Shown in pieces: positions 4,580 through 5,527 of a DNA stretch of 5,527 bases. Under the pieces are notes generated by a model. It had not been told where the DNA came from and made no database searches. It worked only from the letters and a program-made list of their open reading frames with translations. The DNA lies in contig CAJPPE010000130.1 in NCBI GenBank assembly GCA_905372345.1, forward strand, positions 1-5,527, given 5' to 3'. The DNA comes from an uncultured Treponema sp. GTDB taxonomy: Bacteria; Spirochaetota; Spirochaetia; Treponematales; Treponemataceae. The translations under genes and the position numbers were made by a program. Every line of letters starts with the position of its first letter. The first letter of the stretch is position 1.

Positions 4580-5527
4580 ATGATTAGGCTTAATCAAATA
4601 CAGGAAAAAATGTCTGAAATGCACGAACTGGATTCCGGGCGTTTTTTTGTTGATATAAGCGGAGAAACCCTCGATGAAGCCCTTGCAAACGCAGCTATAC
4701 AATTAGGAATGCCCGTTTCATCGATAGACTATGAAATTTTGCAAAAAGGCGCTTCCGGTTTTTTTGCTCTAGTGCAAAAAGAATGGAAGATAAGGGCCTA
4801 TGAAACCATAAAGGTAAAGAAACAGAAAAATATTGAAGAAGAAAAGCCTGAGGCCGAAGAGACTATTGAAGGCGAGGTAATTATAAATAAAGACGGAATG
4901 GGTTATGTATTCTGTGCCGCTGACGGTATTTACTTTAAAGTAACTGCTCCTTCAGGAAGCGGCAATGCTCTCGATATAAAAACTGCAAGAGAAAGATTTA
5001 GAGACAGAGCTCTCCCCATTCCTGAAGACGATGTGCTTAATCCCATATTGGAAGAAAAAAGCGGTGAATATGTCAAGGTCGCACCTTATAAACGAATCCC
5101 GGGCAATGATGCAGTAATGGCTGTCAACATAAGCGATGACGAAATGAAAGCCTTTCTTTATGTTACTCCGCCGACAGCAGGCGGCGTTGACCTTTCTGCA
5201 GATACGATTATCGCATTCTTAAAGAATAACAGAATAATAGTCGGAATTAATGAAGAAAGAGTCAAACAATTTCAAGATTCTCCCGTTTACCGTGAAGATT
5301 ATTTGGTGGCGGAAGGCATAGCTCCTCAAAACGGTGCCGATGCAAAGATTATTTATAACTTTGAAGTGGATAATACGCAAGCCCGTTTGCAGGAAACCCG
5401 ATCAGGACAAATCAATTTTAAGGAATTAAACCTTATTCAAAATGTTGTCGAAGGACAGCCTGTAGCTCAAAAAGTTCCGGCTCAAAGAGGAAAGGCGGGA
5501 AAAACCGTTACAGGAAAATATCTTGAG
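4580..5527 (+). CDS. FapA-family (DUF342) protein with N-terminal Jag_N-like domain, 3' end outside the window
   Basis: The frame is open from the ATG at 4580 to the window edge, giving the first 316 residues. Residues 24-75 (VDISGETLDEALANAAIQLG to KEWKIRAYE) match the Jag_N pattern: a GxTxxEAL helix, then a GxxGFF..V..W loop and strand. A charged linker (about 78-97) follows. From about 188 the protein matches the FapA/DUF342 N-terminal domain, with AFLYVTPPTAGG, VGINEERVKQF, YLVAEGIAPQNG, GQINFKELNLIQNVVEGQPV and KVPAQRGKAGKTVTG. FapA of Vibrio localises to the flagellated pole and supports polar flagellum assembly; the same role here is inferred from family and operon. The beta-helical C-terminal part expected for the family lies downstream. 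A purine run AGGGGG at 4570-4575 overlaps the fliA stop and lies 4 bases before the ATG, suggesting coupled translation. Confidence 0.88.
   Translation, partial: MIRLNQIQEKMSEMHELDSGRFFVDISGETLDEALANAAIQLGMPVSSIDYEILQKGASGFFALVQKEWKIRAYETIKVKKQKNIEEEKPEAEETIEGEVIINKDGMGYVFCAADGIYFKVTAPSGSGNALDIKTARERFRDRALPIPEDDVLNPILEEKSGEYVKVAPYKRIPGNDAVMAVNISDDEMKAFLYVTPPTAGGVDLSADTIIAFLKNNRIIVGINEERVKQFQDSPVYREDYLVAEGIAPQNGADAKIIYNFEVDNTQARLQETRSGQINFKELNLIQNVVEGQPVAQKVPAQRGKAGKTVTGKYLE

Noticed and set aside
1..5527. CRISPR array, rRNA, insertion-sequence ends or phage genes
   Set aside because: No regularly spaced direct repeats, terminal inverted repeats, integrase/transposase domains or rRNA motifs were seen.

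Overview
The window looks like a piece of a spirochaete chromosome, most probably an oral Treponema close to T. denticola. The base composition is AT-rich. The gene order flhF, flhG, short membrane-protein gene, fliA, FapA/DUF342 gene is the motility-gene order I recall from treponemes, and Borrelia has a similar order without fliA. The species call is inference from gene content and recalled synteny; no database was searched.

Left part (1-811): mostly non-coding and degenerate sequence. After an AT-rich stretch there is a 52-codon gene (212-370) with its own Shine-Dalgarno. Its product looks like only the C-terminal tail of an Rpn/PD-(D/E)XK 'putative transposase' protein. It is followed by a hairpin-rich stretch and a strong intrinsic terminator (about 467-512). 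On the opposite strand, 735-532 holds the last ~67 codons of a dicarboxylate/amino acid:cation symporter whose upstream part is missing. The homology stops just before a near-consensus housekeeping promoter (758-786) that points rightwards into flhF.

Right part (812-5527): a compact rightward operon. flhF (SRP-type GTPase) and flhG (MinD/ParA-type ATPase) are 1 base apart and together set the site and number of flagella. Next comes an unrecognised two-helix membrane protein with a long acidic tail and a TTG start. Then come fliA (sigma-28/WhiG-type flagellar sigma factor) and, 8 bases later, a FapA-family (DUF342) gene with an N-terminal Jag_N-like domain. The FapA gene runs off the end of the window.

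The operon combines placement of flagella (FlhF, FlhG, probably FapA) with control of late flagellar genes (FliA). The least understood part is the membrane protein between FlhG and FliA. The most unusual part is the rearranged left edge, where gene fragments and a structured, terminator-ended transcript region abut the flhF promoter. Two start sites are best moved downstream from the longest open frame: flhF to 812 and fliA to 3783.
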